64,000 bases of DNA from CAVZTX01 sp963778375 (GCA_963778375.1 CAVZTX010000004.1:62001-126000), one strand, 5' to 3'; shown: positions 7,133-16,637, counted from the first letter of the stretch. Program-made: numbers and translations. Notes: generated by a model not told the origin, from the sequence alone.

Positions 7133-9613
7133 ATGGCGACCTGGTGGCAAAAAACCTTGGCGGCAACCGCTAGTGTGGCTGGAGTAGCTGGCGGAGCATA
7201 CTATATGCTGATGCGGCGACCTCTGCCAAAGAAGCGGGGCAAGCTACGCCTGCATGGACTGCACGAGGTGGTTGAAGTCATCACTGATCGCTATGGTGTG
7301 CCACATATTTATGCTCACAATGAAGATGATTTGTTCTTCGCACAAGGCTACATGCACGCCCAGGAGCGGCTTTGGCAGATGGAACTCAATAGACGCGTTG
7401 GGTCAGGTCGACTCTGTGAAATTTTTGGCGAGATAGCTATTGAAGCGGATCGTTTCTCTCGCCGCCTGGGTATGCATCGCGCTTCAGCTGTCGCAGCAGA
7501 GCAGTTGCCTGAGCACATCCGCCGCATTCTGGGCGCGTACGCACGCGGCGTTAATACCTTCATCGAGCGCAATTCACATAATCTCTCCCTCGAATTTAGG
7601 CTGTTACGCTTCAAACCGGACCCCTGGCAGATTGAGCATAGCATTCTATGGGGCAAGATGATGGCATGGAACCTGGGTGGTAACTGGGATACCGAGCTTA
7701 TTCGCGCACGCATCGTCACGAAATTAGGCGCTGAGCGAGCAGCAAAACTGGAATCGGGCTATGATCCCAATCATCCCTTGATTGTTCCTCCCGGAGTGAA
7801 ATATCAGGGCGTCAATCTGGGCATGCTGGAGCAATATGAAGAACTGAAGCAGCTCAGCGGGTTTGGGATGATGGGAGGAAGCAACAACTGGGTTGTTGAT
7901 GGCACGATGACCGTTACCGGCTCGCCCATTCTTTGCAATGATCCACACCTGGGACAAGCTGCTCCGTCCATCTGGTACGAGTGCCACCTGGTAGCAGGCG
8001 ATATTGATGTAGTTGGAGCAAGCTTTCCCGGCACTCCCGGCATCGTGATTGGGCATAATCAGCATATCGCGTGGGGCATAACGAACGCAGTCTCCGACGT
8101 GGAGGATCTGTACATCGAGAAATTTCATCCTGAGAATCCATACCTGTATAAGTACCGGGGCAAATGGGAAGAGGCACAGGTAGTGCGCGAAGAGATTACC
8201 GTGAAGGGAAGCAAGACGCCGATCATCGAGGAAGTGTGCATCACTCGTCATGGCCCGATTTTGACAAGCATGCCGCATTTCAGCAACGATAGTTCGACAA
8301 GTCAGAATGGCGCGACTGCTAATGGAGGTGACTTACCACTTGCCTTGCGCTGGACAGGACTGGAGCTGCATGCTGTCGTCTCTGCTGTACAGAAAATGAA
8401 CCGAGCCAGCAATTGGGAAGAATTCCGTAACGCGCTGCGCGACTGGGATGTGCCGCCGCAAAACATCATCTATGCCGACAAAGATGGCAACATTGGCTAT
8501 GTTATGGCCGGGGCTATTCCCATTCGTGCTAAAGGACAAGCATTACTTCCTATGCCGGGATGGACGGGCGAGTACGAATGGACCGGCTACATTCCTTTTG
8601 ATGAGTTACCGCAAACGTATAATCCGGAGCAGCATTTCATTGTGACTGCTAACAACCGCGTGGTGAACGATGATTACCCCTATTACATTACGAACGAATG
8701 GCGCAACGGCTATCGTGCACAGCGCATTCGCGATCTTCTGACCAGCAAGGGGAAACTGGCTCTTTCGGATATGGCGATGATTCAGGGAGATCAATATGCG
8801 CTCCCCGCTGTCGAGATAGTGCCACATATACTTAAGATTGCGGTAGATGCACCACTGGGGCACGATCAATCTGGCCCCTACGAAAAGGCGGCGCTGGATA
8901 TTTTACGTACCTGGGACTATGTGCTTCGTCCCGATAGTGCTGGTGCGGCAATCTACATGACATTGCTCAATAAGCTTGAACGACTTGTCTTCAGTGCGAT
9001 GCTAGGTGGCGATGAAATGCTGCTCAATACGTATCTGGGCACTGGAACCACTATCCTGGCCCTGGAGAATAGTTATTCGAGTCGCAGCAGGCCATTAGTG
9101 ATTCGTTTGATGAATGCGCATGATGATAGCTGGTTTGCAAATTCAGCCATCGCGAACGGGCCGAAATCATGGGATGCGGCTATTGCTTATGCCTTGCATG
9201 CCACGGTTGAAGAATTGCGTGAAAAGCTTGGAGATGACATTTCACGCTGGAAGTACGGGTCAATTCATAAGATGACCTATAACCATGTGCTAAGCGCACT
9301 CAAGCCGCTCGATAAGATACTCAACCGGGGACCATTCCCAATTGGAGGTGACATCGACACCGTCAATATGGGAGCGACTTTACCGGACAAGCCAGAGGTT
9401 GTAATTACAGTGCCTTCGTATCGCCAGATTGTCAATCTGGCTGACTTAAAGGCATCCCTTTCGGTGCATGCACCGGGGCAGTCGGGGCATCCTGCCAGCA
9501 AACACTATGACGACTTTATCAAACCCTGGCTCAACGTCGAACATCATCCCATGCTCTTCGAGCGCAGTATGATCGAGGCGAATGCTGAGGGAACACTGCG
9601 GATGGTATCTTAG
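7133..9613 (+). CDS. Penicillin acylase family protein (Ntn hydrolase)
   Basis: An 826-residue member of the penicillin G acylase/acyl-homoserine-lactone acylase family, which hydrolyses amide bonds of acylated substrates. These proteins are made as one chain that cuts itself so that an internal Ser becomes the N-terminal nucleophile of the beta chain. Ser250 in MMGGSNNWVVDG fits that position. An Asn-rich oxyanion segment (TANNRVVNDD, Asn about 507) also fits. The first 25 residues contain a hydrophobic stretch after a short positive start, indicating a membrane anchor or export signal. Ribosome site AAAAGGAG precedes ATG 7133. The substrate is unknown: beta-lactams, AHL signals or other N-acyl compounds are all possible. 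Confidence 0.88.
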   Translation: MATWWQKTLAATASVAGVAGGAYYMLMRRPLPKKRGKLRLHGLHEVVEVITDRYGVPHIYAHNEDDLFFAQGYMHAQERLWQMELNRRVGSGRLCEIFGEIAIEADRFSRRLGMHRASAVAAEQLPEHIRRILGAYARGVNTFIERNSHNLSLEFRLLRFKPDPWQIEHSILWGKMMAWNLGGNWDTELIRARIVTKLGAERAAKLESGYDPNHPLIVPPGVKYQGVNLGMLEQYEELKQLSGFGMMGGSNNWVVDGTMTVTGSPILCNDPHLGQAAPSIWYECHLVAGDIDVVGASFPGTPGIVIGHNQHIAWGITNAVSDVEDLYIEKFHPENPYLYKYRGKWEEAQVVREEITVKGSKTPIIEEVCITRHGPILTSMPHFSNDSSTSQNGATANGGDLPLALRWTGLELHAVVSAVQKMNRASNWEEFRNALRDWDVPPQNIIYADKDGNIGYVMAGAIPIRAKGQALLPMPGWTGEYEWTGYIPFDELPQTYNPEQHFIVTANNRVVNDDYPYYITNEWRNGYRAQRIRDLLTSKGKLALSDMAMIQGDQYALPAVEIVPHILKIAVDAPLGHDQSGPYEKAALDILRTWDYVLRPDSAGAAIYMTLLNKLERLVFSAMLGGDEMLLNTYLGTGTTILALENSYSSRSRPLVIRLMNAHDDSWFANSAIANGPKSWDAAIAYALHATVEELREKLGDDISRWKYGSIHKMTYNHVLSALKPLDKILNRGPFPIGGDIDTVNMGATLPDKPEVVITVPSYRQIVNLADLKASLSVHAPGQSGHPASKHYDDFIKPWLNVEHHPMLFERSMIEANAEGTLRMVS

Positions 9614-9619
9614 GAGAGA

Positions 9620-10480
9620 CTACACTTTCGGTACTTTCGCTCGCACTTTGTGTGCCTCTACCGGAATGAAGAGTGGCTTCCCACGCTGCTTGCGAACTTC
9701 CAGGTGCTCCAGGCGATCCTTTTCATGTTCTGCTTGTTTCTCTTCGCGATGCCATTTGCGGGCATACACGATCAGTTCTCGGAAGGCACGTCCAATGACT
9801 GAGAGCTTAGCACCTGTAGCACGCCCACCGCGCCGTGGAAGATGGTGGACGCCAACCTGTGTATAGGTATAGCCCGCTCGAGTGAATTTATAGAGAATCT
9901 CGGCGTTGATCATGGCACCACGAGTCTCCAGGTGATTGTCGCGGAAAAAGTCCCCACGATACAGCTTGAAAGCACAATCCACGTCGCGCACATATACTCC
10001 GAAGACCATGCCGATGAGAATCTTCCAACTCCAGGCGTTGAGTTTACGCATCCAGGTATCCTGGCGTTTGACGCGATAGCCAAGCACGGCATCGAATTCT
10101 TGTATGAGGGGAAAGTATGGTTCCAGGTCGTGGATCGTAAACTGCCCATCGGAATCCATGAAAAACACCAGATCTTTGGTCGCTGCTTCAAAGCCGCTGA
10201 CCAAGGCTGCACCATATCCTTGATTCACAGGATGATGGATGAACCGAACCGATGGATTGGCGGCAGCAATCGTCTCGACAATCGCGCCTGTTGCGTCCCG
10301 GCTGCCATCATTGACGATAATCACTTCGTACTCGCATATCCATGGCCATGTGGCAAGCGCATCGACGACTTCGTGTACCGTACCAGCAATTGCCTCCTCT
10401 TCGTTATGGGCAGGCAAGATGACCGAAAGACTATAATTGGTGCATATCTCTTTCAAGTTTAGATGTTCCTCACAAAGCAC
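9620..10480 (-). CDS. Family 2 glycosyltransferase (DPM1/polyprenyl-phosphate type)
   Basis: GT-A fold transferase with SVILPAHNEEEAI near the N-terminus, the nucleotide-sugar motif IVNDGSRDAT, and the metal-binding FMDSDGQF. The layout matches dolichyl/undecaprenyl-phosphate glycosyltransferases that load a sugar onto a lipid carrier at the inner membrane. No membrane helices follow, so it is probably soluble or peripheral. It converges with the acylase gene, with stops only 6 nt apart. The start is uncertain: GTG 10480 has no ribosome site, while TTG 10456 follows GAGGAA at good spacing and gives a more usual length. Confidence 0.85.
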   Translation of the reverse strand: MLCEEHLNLKEICTNYSLSVILPAHNEEEAIAGTVHEVVDALATWPWICEYEVIIVNDGSRDATGAIVETIAAANPSVRFIHHPVNQGYGAALVSGFEAATKDLVFFMDSDGQFTIHDLEPYFPLIQEFDAVLGYRVKRQDTWMRKLNAWSWKILIGMVFGVYVRDVDCAFKLYRGDFFRDNHLETRGAMINAEILYKFTRAGYTYTQVGVHHLPRRGGRATGAKLSVIGRAFRELIVYARKWHREEKQAEHEKDRLEHLEVRKQRGKPLFIPVEAHKVRAKVPKV

Positions 10481-10763
10481 CCAGGTTGGATGCGTTATCT
10501 GAGAAAGAATTTGTTGCCTTTGCTACATCTTTATAGTGAAAAACGATAACACAGCACGAAAATACGTTCTCAGACATTCTATATCCCCATTGATATAAGC
10601 AGCGTTCACTTCTGGCAAAACTATATGGTACAACTAACATCGACATATATCTATTATACTACAGCTTCAGCTTTTGCTGTGAAGAAACTTGTTAATATTA
10701 GTGAAAAAGTCCCATGATGTTTCAATAAGTTTCCAGAAATCTCATTTTAAGCACGTCCATCTC
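10481..10763. other. Divergent intergenic region, no gene seen
   Basis: AT-rich stretch between the glycosyltransferase and the XRE repressor. I see no ORF, hairpin terminator or repeat in it. Confidence 0.4.
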
Positions 10764-10812
10764 TTGACAAAGACATAGCTATCTGCTATATTTGCTATAG
10801 CAGATAGCTATG
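10764..10812 (+). promoter_or_regulatory. Promoter overlapped by a perfect 17-bp palindromic operator
   Basis: TTGACA (10764-10769), a 17-nt spacer and TATATT (10787-10792) form the promoter. CATAGCTATCTGCTATA (10774-10790) and its exact reverse complement (10796-10812) surround 5 nt, covering the -10 box, the likely start site and the first base of the GTG start codon. A dimeric HTH protein bound here would block RNA polymerase. The next gene encodes such a protein, so autorepression is the simple reading. Confidence 0.8.
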
Positions 10813-11306
10813 TGAGGACATTTATAAATCTCTCTGAGAAAATCAAACATCTACGCGAGGTGGAAGGTGAGTTACGAGGACTCAATCGGCCAATGACACA
10901 GGTGGAAGTGGTCAAGGCTATGCAAGATGAACTACAAGAGACGATCAGTCAGGCCTATTTATCGCAAATAGAGAACGGTAAAAGGGTTCACCTGACGGCT
11001 TCAAGCCGCGACCTGCTGTCTCGTTTTTTCAAAGTACATCCAGGGTATCTTGTTAGCGACCCTCCCGATTACAGTACCGATCTCCTTACCGATATGGAAA
11101 GCGAGACCGATCGTCTCGGTACCTGGTTGATAGCTAGTGCTGAAGAATGGCGTGCAGAGCCAGTGATTGCGGATTTTTTTGAGCGTCTTGCCAGTGTTGA
11201 AGACCCAAGGCATTATCTTGCACTTTTCAGACAATTTATGGATCAGTCCCCTGTAGAAGAACTTGAAACCATCGTGCGCTACATCAACTCAAAAAATGGA
11301 GTTTGA
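10812..11306 (+). CDS. XRE-family HTH transcriptional regulator, probably autorepressed
   Basis: Residues about 7-75 form a lambda-repressor-type HTH (LSEKIKHLRE..., MTQVEVVKAM, SQAYLSQIENGKR, LLSRFFKVHPGYL). The C-terminal half is an acidic helical region, perhaps for dimerisation. GTG 10812 is needed to keep the first HTH helix; the next ATG would remove it. The promoter places the transcript start about 12 nt upstream, leaving no room for a Shine-Dalgarno, so the mRNA is leaderless or nearly so. It lies ahead of the NfeD-flotillin genes in the same direction, about 135 nt upstream, but whether it controls them is unknown. Confidence 0.82.
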   Translation: MRTFINLSEKIKHLREVEGELRGLNRPMTQVEVVKAMQDELQETISQAYLSQIENGKRVHLTASSRDLLSRFFKVHPGYLVSDPPDYSTDLLTDMESETDRLGTWLIASAEEWRAEPVIADFFERLASVEDPRHYLALFRQFMDQSPVEELETIVRYINSKNGV

Positions 11307-11442
11307 TATTGTATTTTTACCCTAACCATGCGTCTATAGAGAAAGAGTTCTGCTTTTCTCTGAAAGGTTCAATCCTTGAACGCGTGAGTTGCAATTGGTT
11401 GCAGGCTCAACTGTTTTTGAAGTCAAAGGAGGGAACATAGTT

Positions 11443-12258
11443 ATGGATCCCCTTTCCCTTGTTTTTCTGGGCTGTTTTTTGTTTGGACTGCTCTTCTTCG
11501 TAGTGACAGCACTGCTAGGAAATCTGGGACATGGGCACGTCGTCGGTCATACGGCTACACATCAGGTTCCTCTACATGTAGGCGGTCACACGCCTGCCGG
11601 GCATGGTGTACACGTGGCAAGCCATCCCGCGAGTGGGCCAGGGGGTGAAGCGACACGTAGCGGTGGGAATACAATCCATGCTCATGCTCCCCTGCAACAG
11701 GGCGCACACAGTACCTCGTTACTTTCACAGATCAACATTACGTCGATAGCCCTCTTTCTGCTCGGTTTCGGCTTCTTCGGTTTCGTTTTCTTAAATGTGC
11801 TCCCCGGCCTTCTTCAACTGACATTGATTCTGGCTGCGATAGGAGGTGTGATCATTGCGGTGCTTGTGCTGATGTTGCTGAGTCGCATGTTTGGCAATAG
11901 CGAAGGGGCAACAGTGCAGGACATTTCAGATCGTACAGGCATGGTGGGGAAGGTCAGCACAACAATCCAGGAGAATGGCCTCGGTGAGATCATCTATATC
12001 TCTCCCGGTGGAATGCGCAAGAGTATACCGGCTCGCAGTGCTGATGGTCGCCGTCTTGAACGCGAACAGGAAGTAGTAGTGGTCAACTATCAGCACGGAA
12101 TCGCGGAGGTTGATACCTGGGATCATTTCATTAACGAGGAGGGACACTATTCTGAACCGTCCGTTTCGGATGAATTAGCAAAATTACGTGCATTACTCAA
12201 CGAGTCGAATGATTCAAACACAGAATTGGTCATGAGAAAAGACCAGCAAAAGGAGTAA
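11443..12258 (+). CDS. NfeD-like membrane protein
   Basis: Membrane partner of flotillin-type proteins. It has one N-terminal helix, a His/Gly-rich linker (about residues 25-95), two further hydrophobic helices, then the NfeD C-terminal OB-fold (TGMVGKVSTTI to HGIAEVDTWD). NfeD proteins act with SPFH proteins in membrane microdomain and stress functions; this short form has no protease domain. ATG 11443 is preferred because GGAGGG lies 7 nt upstream. The flotillin gene begins 4 nt after its stop, so the two are co-translated. The His-rich linker might bind metal; that is speculation. Confidence 0.85.
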   Translation: MDPLSLVFLGCFLFGLLFFVVTALLGNLGHGHVVGHTATHQVPLHVGGHTPAGHGVHVASHPASGPGGEATRSGGNTIHAHAPLQQGAHSTSLLSQINITSIALFLLGFGFFGFVFLNVLPGLLQLTLILAAIGGVIIAVLVLMLLSRMFGNSEGATVQDISDRTGMVGKVSTTIQENGLGEIIYISPGGMRKSIPARSADGRRLEREQEVVVVNYQHGIAEVDTWDHFINEEGHYSEPSVSDELAKLRALLNESNDSNTELVMRKDQQKE

Positions 12259-12262
12259 GTTT

Positions 12263-13813
12263 ATGGATCCCATTTTTCTACTAGCTGGCGGTGTCATCGC
12301 TGGGGTTATCGTTATCCTGCTTCTGATTCAGACCTACGGACGCTTGCTGCGTAAGGTGGGTCCGAACCAAGCCCTGATTGTCTATGGATCAGGAGGGACG
12401 AGAGTCATCACTGGTGGCTCGCACTTCGTCATACCACTCTACCAACGTGCTGAAACTTTCCCGCTGGAGTTGATGTCCTTTGATGTTGCACCCCCGCAAG
12501 ACCTGTATACAACGCAGGGTGTATCCGTCAATGTCGAGGCTGTTACCCAGATCAAAGTGCGTTCTGATGAAGAGAGTGTCAAGACCGCCGCAGAGCAGTT
12601 TCTTAGCAAACGTCAGGATGAGCGCGAAAATCTGATTCGGCTGGTCATGGAAGGGCACCTGCGTGGTATTGTTGGCCAGCTTACGGTTGAAGATTTGATA
12701 AAAGACCCTGAGAACGTTGGCTCAAAGATGCTCAAGACCGTCACTCCTGATATGGAGAAGATGGGCCTGGAAGTCATCTCTTTCACCATTAAAGATGTAC
12801 GTGACAAAAACGATTACATCAACAACATGGGCCGTCCACAAATTGTACAAATTCGTAAGCAAGCCGATATTGCCGCAGCTCTGGCACAGCGCGATACGCA
12901 AATTCAGCAAGCTAATGCTTCACGAGAAGCAGCCGTCGCTAAATCCGCCGCCGATCAAGAGCGTGTGAAAGCCGAATCCGAATCGCTTGCATTGCAGGCT
13001 GAGTCACAGCGTAACTTGTCGCTGAAGAAAGCCTCCTTTGATGCAGAGGTCAAGAAGCAGCAGGCGACCGCAGACAAGACCTATGATATTCAGGCCAACC
13101 TGATGCAGCAACAGGTTGTCACTGAAGCGGTCAAAGTGACCGAGGCAGAGAAGAACGCCCAGATTAAAGTGCAAGAGGCCGAAATTAAACGCCGCGAACT
13201 GGAACTCCAGGCGACAATCCAGAAAGCCGCTGAGGCTGATCGTCGGCGCGTCGAAACGGTAGCTGAGGCCGAACGCCAGCGCCTGATCCTCGAAGCGCAA
13301 GGCCAGGCCGATGCTTCTAAAGCACGAGGTATCGGTGAGGCAGAAGCGAACCGCGCACGTGGTTTGGCAGAGGCTGAAGTTATCCGCGCGAAAGGTCTGG
13401 CAGAGGCCGAAATTATCCGCGCCAAGGGTGAAGCTGAAGCTGATGCAATGAAGGTCAAAGCCGCAGCATTCCATGAATACAACCAGGCTGCCGTTCTAGA
13501 TAAACTGCTCACAGGTATGCCTGAGATCGTCCGCGCTATTGCTGAACCTTTGAGCAAGGTTGACAAAGTCACGATCGTCTCAACTGGTGGCGGCAATGGC
13601 AATGGTGGTCTTGGTGCAAGTCGCCTCACTGGTGATATCGTGAATATGGTAGCGCAGGTTCCTGCACTCTTCGAACTGCTCAGCGGGACACGTATCGGTG
13701 ACCTGATGAACCGTGTTCCAGCACTGGCCGGGCAAGACAATGCAAGCCCTACGAATGGCGCAAGCGCCAATGGTACAGGTTCTGCTGTCGATGCCATACC
13801 TGGCGAAAAGTAG
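12263..13813 (+). CDS. floT: Flotillin-family SPFH domain protein
   Basis: The N-terminal helix (residues 3-22) is followed by an SPFH/band-7 domain to about residue 200, then a long Ala/Glu/Lys coiled coil with repeated AEAEVIRAKGLAEAE-type units (about 210-400), and a C-terminal domain ending in a low-complexity tail. This is the flotillin layout: oligomeric scaffold proteins on the inner face of the membrane, in functional microdomains. AAAGGAG precedes ATG 12263. It is followed after a hairpin by a PspA-like gene, making a compact membrane-integrity block with NfeD. Confidence 0.92.
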   Translation: MDPIFLLAGGVIAGVIVILLLIQTYGRLLRKVGPNQALIVYGSGGTRVITGGSHFVIPLYQRAETFPLELMSFDVAPPQDLYTTQGVSVNVEAVTQIKVRSDEESVKTAAEQFLSKRQDERENLIRLVMEGHLRGIVGQLTVEDLIKDPENVGSKMLKTVTPDMEKMGLEVISFTIKDVRDKNDYINNMGRPQIVQIRKQADIAAALAQRDTQIQQANASREAAVAKSAADQERVKAESESLALQAESQRNLSLKKASFDAEVKKQQATADKTYDIQANLMQQQVVTEAVKVTEAEKNAQIKVQEAEIKRRELELQATIQKAAEADRRRVETVAEAERQRLILEAQGQADASKARGIGEAEANRARGLAEAEVIRAKGLAEAEIIRAKGEAEADAMKVKAAAFHEYNQAAVLDKLLTGMPEIVRAIAEPLSKVDKVTIVSTGGGNGNGGLGASRLTGDIVNMVAQVPALFELLSGTRIGDLMNRVPALAGQDNASPTNGASANGTGSAVDAIPGEK

Positions 13814-13838
13814 TTTCTACCAAAGGGGATGGTAAATA

Positions 13839-13868
13839 AACCTGGCGACCCGCATGGGTCGCCAGGTT
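13839..13868 (+). terminator. Hairpin between flotillin and PspA genes
   Basis: A perfect 13-bp stem, AACCTGGCGACCC with its complement around a GCAT loop. No U-tract follows, so it may be a processing or stability element that lowers pspA expression relative to flotillin, or a weak terminator. Confidence 0.5.
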
Positions 13869-13899
13869 ACATACACTATAAAGTCTGGGAGCTGTATTT

Positions 13900-14751
13900 A
13901 TGAACTTGTTGGAACGCGTGCTTACCTTACTTCGCGCCAATCTGAATAGTATGGTGGAGAAGGCTGATGACCCGGAGAAGGTTCTGCGGCAGCTTCAGCT
14001 TGACATGCATAATCAGTTGGTGCAGGTTAAGACCCAGGTCGCTACAGCTATTGCCGAGAGTCGCAAGCTGCAAAGCCGCAGCAAGGAAAAAAAGGCAGAG
14101 GCGGAGACGTGGATGAGAAAAGCGGAGCACGCGATCCAACAGAACAATGATGATGCCGCCAGGGCGGCCCTCATACGCTACAACGACATTATCAAGCAGG
14201 CCCAACGTTACCAGCAACAACAGAAAGAGCAAGAGCAGTTAGTAGTGACGATGCGTACCGCGCTCCGCCAACTTGAAGCCAAGCTGTCCGAAGTTGAAAC
14301 AACGATTGACCTGCTCGTTGCGCGTAAACGCAATGCAGTGCTACAACAACGAGTTTTTGACGCGCTAAATAAAACTGGGGGAGCAAAGGACAAGGAGCGC
14401 GCTAATCGTGCTCGTGATGCTGTAATGGAGGCTGAGGCGCGGGCGCGGGCTATGGCGGATTTACATGCAAGAGATATCGATGTGCAACTCGACCAACTCT
14501 CAGAGGATCAGGTTGTTGAACATCAGTTGAATAACCTCAAGGCTAAAAAACATTCGACTTCAGAGCCACCTTTGCTGCATGAAGGGAATCCTCAGGCTGC
14601 ACCGCTGCTACGTCCCCAACCACAGGATAGCGAACCGTCGAAAAAACGCGCGAAGCGCTCATCAGAGCAGAACGGAGCTACTCCTCTCGTTCCTCCATCG
14701 GATCCTAAAGAATTGGATCTGGCACAGCTCAAGAGGTTACTTGAAGAGTAG
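13900..14751 (+). CDS. PspA/IM30 (Vipp1) family protein
   Basis: A 283-residue ESCRT-III-like membrane-protection protein. The start MNLLERVLTLLRANLNSMVEK is the membrane-binding amphipathic helix and helix 1 of the family; a long coiled coil runs to about residue 185. The last 90 residues are a charged Pro/Ser-rich tail ending in DLAQLKRLLEE, longer than in E. coli PspA. It binds damaged membrane from the cytoplasm and forms large rings or rods. Clustering with NfeD and flotillin supports a shared envelope-stress role. Its 3' end overlaps the small membrane-protein gene on the other strand. Confidence 0.9.
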   Translation: MNLLERVLTLLRANLNSMVEKADDPEKVLRQLQLDMHNQLVQVKTQVATAIAESRKLQSRSKEKKAEAETWMRKAEHAIQQNNDDAARAALIRYNDIIKQAQRYQQQQKEQEQLVVTMRTALRQLEAKLSEVETTIDLLVARKRNAVLQQRVFDALNKTGGAKDKERANRARDAVMEAEARARAMADLHARDIDVQLDQLSEDQVVEHQLNNLKAKKHSTSEPPLLHEGNPQAAPLLRPQPQDSEPSKKRAKRSSEQNGATPLVPPSDPKELDLAQLKRLLEE

Positions 14752-14853
14752 TACGAAAATGATAATTACTACTAAGGCAATGACCATTCCTACAATGAAT
14801 GAATAACGGTTATTCCTTTTCTCTTCTTCAGTTTTTGGTGTTCTCTCGTTCAT
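14737..14853 (-). CDS. Small single-pass membrane protein (38 aa)
   Basis: Starts at ATG 14853 and ends in TAA at 14737. The first 17 residues are charged (MNERTPKTEEEKRNNRY) and the rest is one clear transmembrane helix (SFIVGMVIALVVIIIFVLL) ending FK, so the topology should be a cytoplasmic N-terminus. It begins 20 nt after the stop of the response regulator gene and probably shares its transcript. A weak GAAGAA lies 7 nt upstream. The gene overlaps the 3' end of the PspA gene by 15 nt. Function unknown; a small membrane modulator is plausible. Confidence 0.55.
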   Translation of the reverse strand: MNERTPKTEEEKRNNRYSFIVGMVIALVVIIIFVLLFK

Positions 14854-14873
14854 GTGTTTCTTCTGCTATCCAG

Positions 14874-16637
14874 CTATTGGAGAGCGCTGCTGATAGCGCC
14901 TTCTACGTTAGCCATGACCTCCAGACTTTCCATTGGGTCGGCTTCACGGGTAGTAATGAGGACCTGGAAAGCATTTCTCTCGCCACCAACAACGCGTAAG
15001 AAGATATAGTGCTCACCGCTGGTAATTACTGTATCCTCATGGTAGCCCCAATTGCCTTGATCTAAGGAAAGTAAGACCCCTTGAAGGATATTGCTGAAGT
15101 GTTTGCAGACCGGTGCAATATCCAGGTCACCCAGTGCTACTTGAGCAATCGGCTGCCCATCCAGGCTGACTACAGCACTGGCAACAAATCCAGGAACTGA
15201 GTAACCCAACGTTTGCAACGCCGCAACCAGGGCTGAATAGTTGCGTTTCGAGGTACGCATCTTATCACTCTGTGATAAGAGCTTGCTTCCATCTTCAGGC
15301 GATTGCCATTCAGGTGTGACGAACTGAGGTGACGTTTTGTCCACAACAGGCAACTTATGGGAAGCCGTGATTTGTTTGGATGGCGCTTGCTCTTTTACAC
15401 TTGCCGAGGACTGTATGGCCTGGATTGGTTGCCATTCGGCAGATGACGAGGACGATTTCACAGGCGACATTACCGGTATTTCCGCTGTACCCGCGAGCGA
15501 CGAAGGATGTACCGTAGGTAAATCTGCTTGTGTTGGCTGATCTATTAACCACGAAGGTAGATCTGTGCGCTGGCTTGCAGGCGTCTTGCGCACCGTAAAT
15601 GTAGCGATATTAGGGACGCTTGTTTTTGCAGTATTTCCAATCAATCGTTCACGTGGGGTAGGCTGCTTGTGCTTTGCACCATTTGTGGTCACAGATCTAT
15701 TCACTTCACTGGTGACACCTGAATTCTTTCCCGTCTGCTGCCACCACTCCGCTGGCTCATCCGTCATTCTTTCACGACCAACGGGAGCAGGCATTGACTG
15801 TGTCTCAGGCACTTGAGGAGTATCGGGGATGGGGGTATGGGGTACATACAATTCTTCTATCGTCACAAATGGGCTATCGTTCACGAGATCTGCACCCTTT
15901 TCTTGTACAGTAAGTGACTGTGGCAATACCTCTTGCTCACCGGTTTGCTGCTGAAATGCGGCATATTTGCTGCGGTATTGAAGTGCCTGAAAGATCAGGC
16001 GCGAGAGTGGCTGCGTTACATTTGGGGTGATTTGTTCATTCCAGGGCTGATGGATCACGGTTCCATTTTTGTGTGCGGCCAGGGCAAAAAACGCCTCTTC
16101 ACCGCGCAATATGCCATATTCGGCCCAGATTAATTCGCCTCCCTGAAAGCGCAGTGTTCCTTGTTCCTCCAGACCTGTATTGACCAATAAGGCAATATTC
16201 TTGCGGCTCATGGTAATAATCTGGATCACATCCAACAAATCAAATAAATCCAGGCTGGCGGAAAAGCCCGTCTGTTGGAGCAGGCGGCGTAATTCCTCTT
16301 TGAGCACATGCAGGTCAAGCGGCTTTTCTAAATAGCTCACCACGCCGCCTTCGAGAGCCTGCGTGCGTGTCACTGAGGAGCCAACGGGAGCCACCATAAT
16401 CATGCGTGAGTTAGGGCAGTATGTTCGTATCCATTGGAGCAATTCAAATCCGTCGGGACCGGGCGCCTTCAGGTCACTGATCACTACATCATAGGCCTCT
16501 GACCAAAGTGAACGAATCGCTTCGGCTCCACTGGCAACGCCATGAACAAAATAACCATCCCTGCGGAGTGAGTTAACAATGCTCCGATTAAGATTTTCGT
16601 CATCTTCAACGACGAGAATGCGATATCGATCAGCCAT
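14874..16637 (-). CDS. Response regulator with DUF4388 and roadblock/LC7-like domains
   Basis: Residues 1-120 are a receiver domain (RILVVEDDEN, phospho-Asp in DVVISDLKAPGPDG, Lys in YLEKPLD). Residues about 130-230 resemble the PatA-type DUF4388 domain. A long Pro/Ser/Thr-rich linker leads to a C-terminal roadblock/LC7-like domain (about 470-587: LGYSVPGFVASAVVSLDGQ to SLEVMANVEGAIS). Roadblock domains usually bind small Ras-like GTPases such as MglA, so this may link a kinase to polarity or cytoskeletal control. No kinase or GTPase is adjacent. Start at 16637 (MADRYRIL) is preferred to 16652 because the receiver domain begins there; ribosome site is weak. Confidence 0.82.
   Translation of the reverse strand: MADRYRILVVEDDENLNRSIVNSLRRDGYFVHGVASGAEAIRSLWSEAYDVVISDLKAPGPDGFELLQWIRTYCPNSRMIMVAPVGSSVTRTQALEGGVVSYLEKPLDLHVLKEELRRLLQQTGFSASLDLFDLLDVIQIITMSRKNIALLVNTGLEEQGTLRFQGGELIWAEYGILRGEEAFFALAAHKNGTVIHQPWNEQITPNVTQPLSRLIFQALQYRSKYAAFQQQTGEQEVLPQSLTVQEKGADLVNDSPFVTIEELYVPHTPIPDTPQVPETQSMPAPVGRERMTDEPAEWWQQTGKNSGVTSEVNRSVTTNGAKHKQPTPRERLIGNTAKTSVPNIATFTVRKTPASQRTDLPSWLIDQPTQADLPTVHPSSLAGTAEIPVMSPVKSSSSSAEWQPIQAIQSSASVKEQAPSKQITASHKLPVVDKTSPQFVTPEWQSPEDGSKLLSQSDKMRTSKRNYSALVAALQTLGYSVPGFVASAVVSLDGQPIAQVALGDLDIAPVCKHFSNILQGVLLSLDQGNWGYHEDTVITSGEHYIFLRVVGGERNAFQVLITTREADPMESLEVMANVEGAISSALQ

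Noticed and set aside
9842..10462. 206-codon ORF on the plus strand
   Set aside because: Antisense to the family-2 glycosyltransferase, whose motifs are unmistakable; the plus reading has no recognisable domain.
13004..13797. Long minus-strand ORFs under the flotillin gene
   Set aside because: They mirror the Ala/Glu/Lys coiled-coil repeats on the other strand and have biased, repetitive composition.
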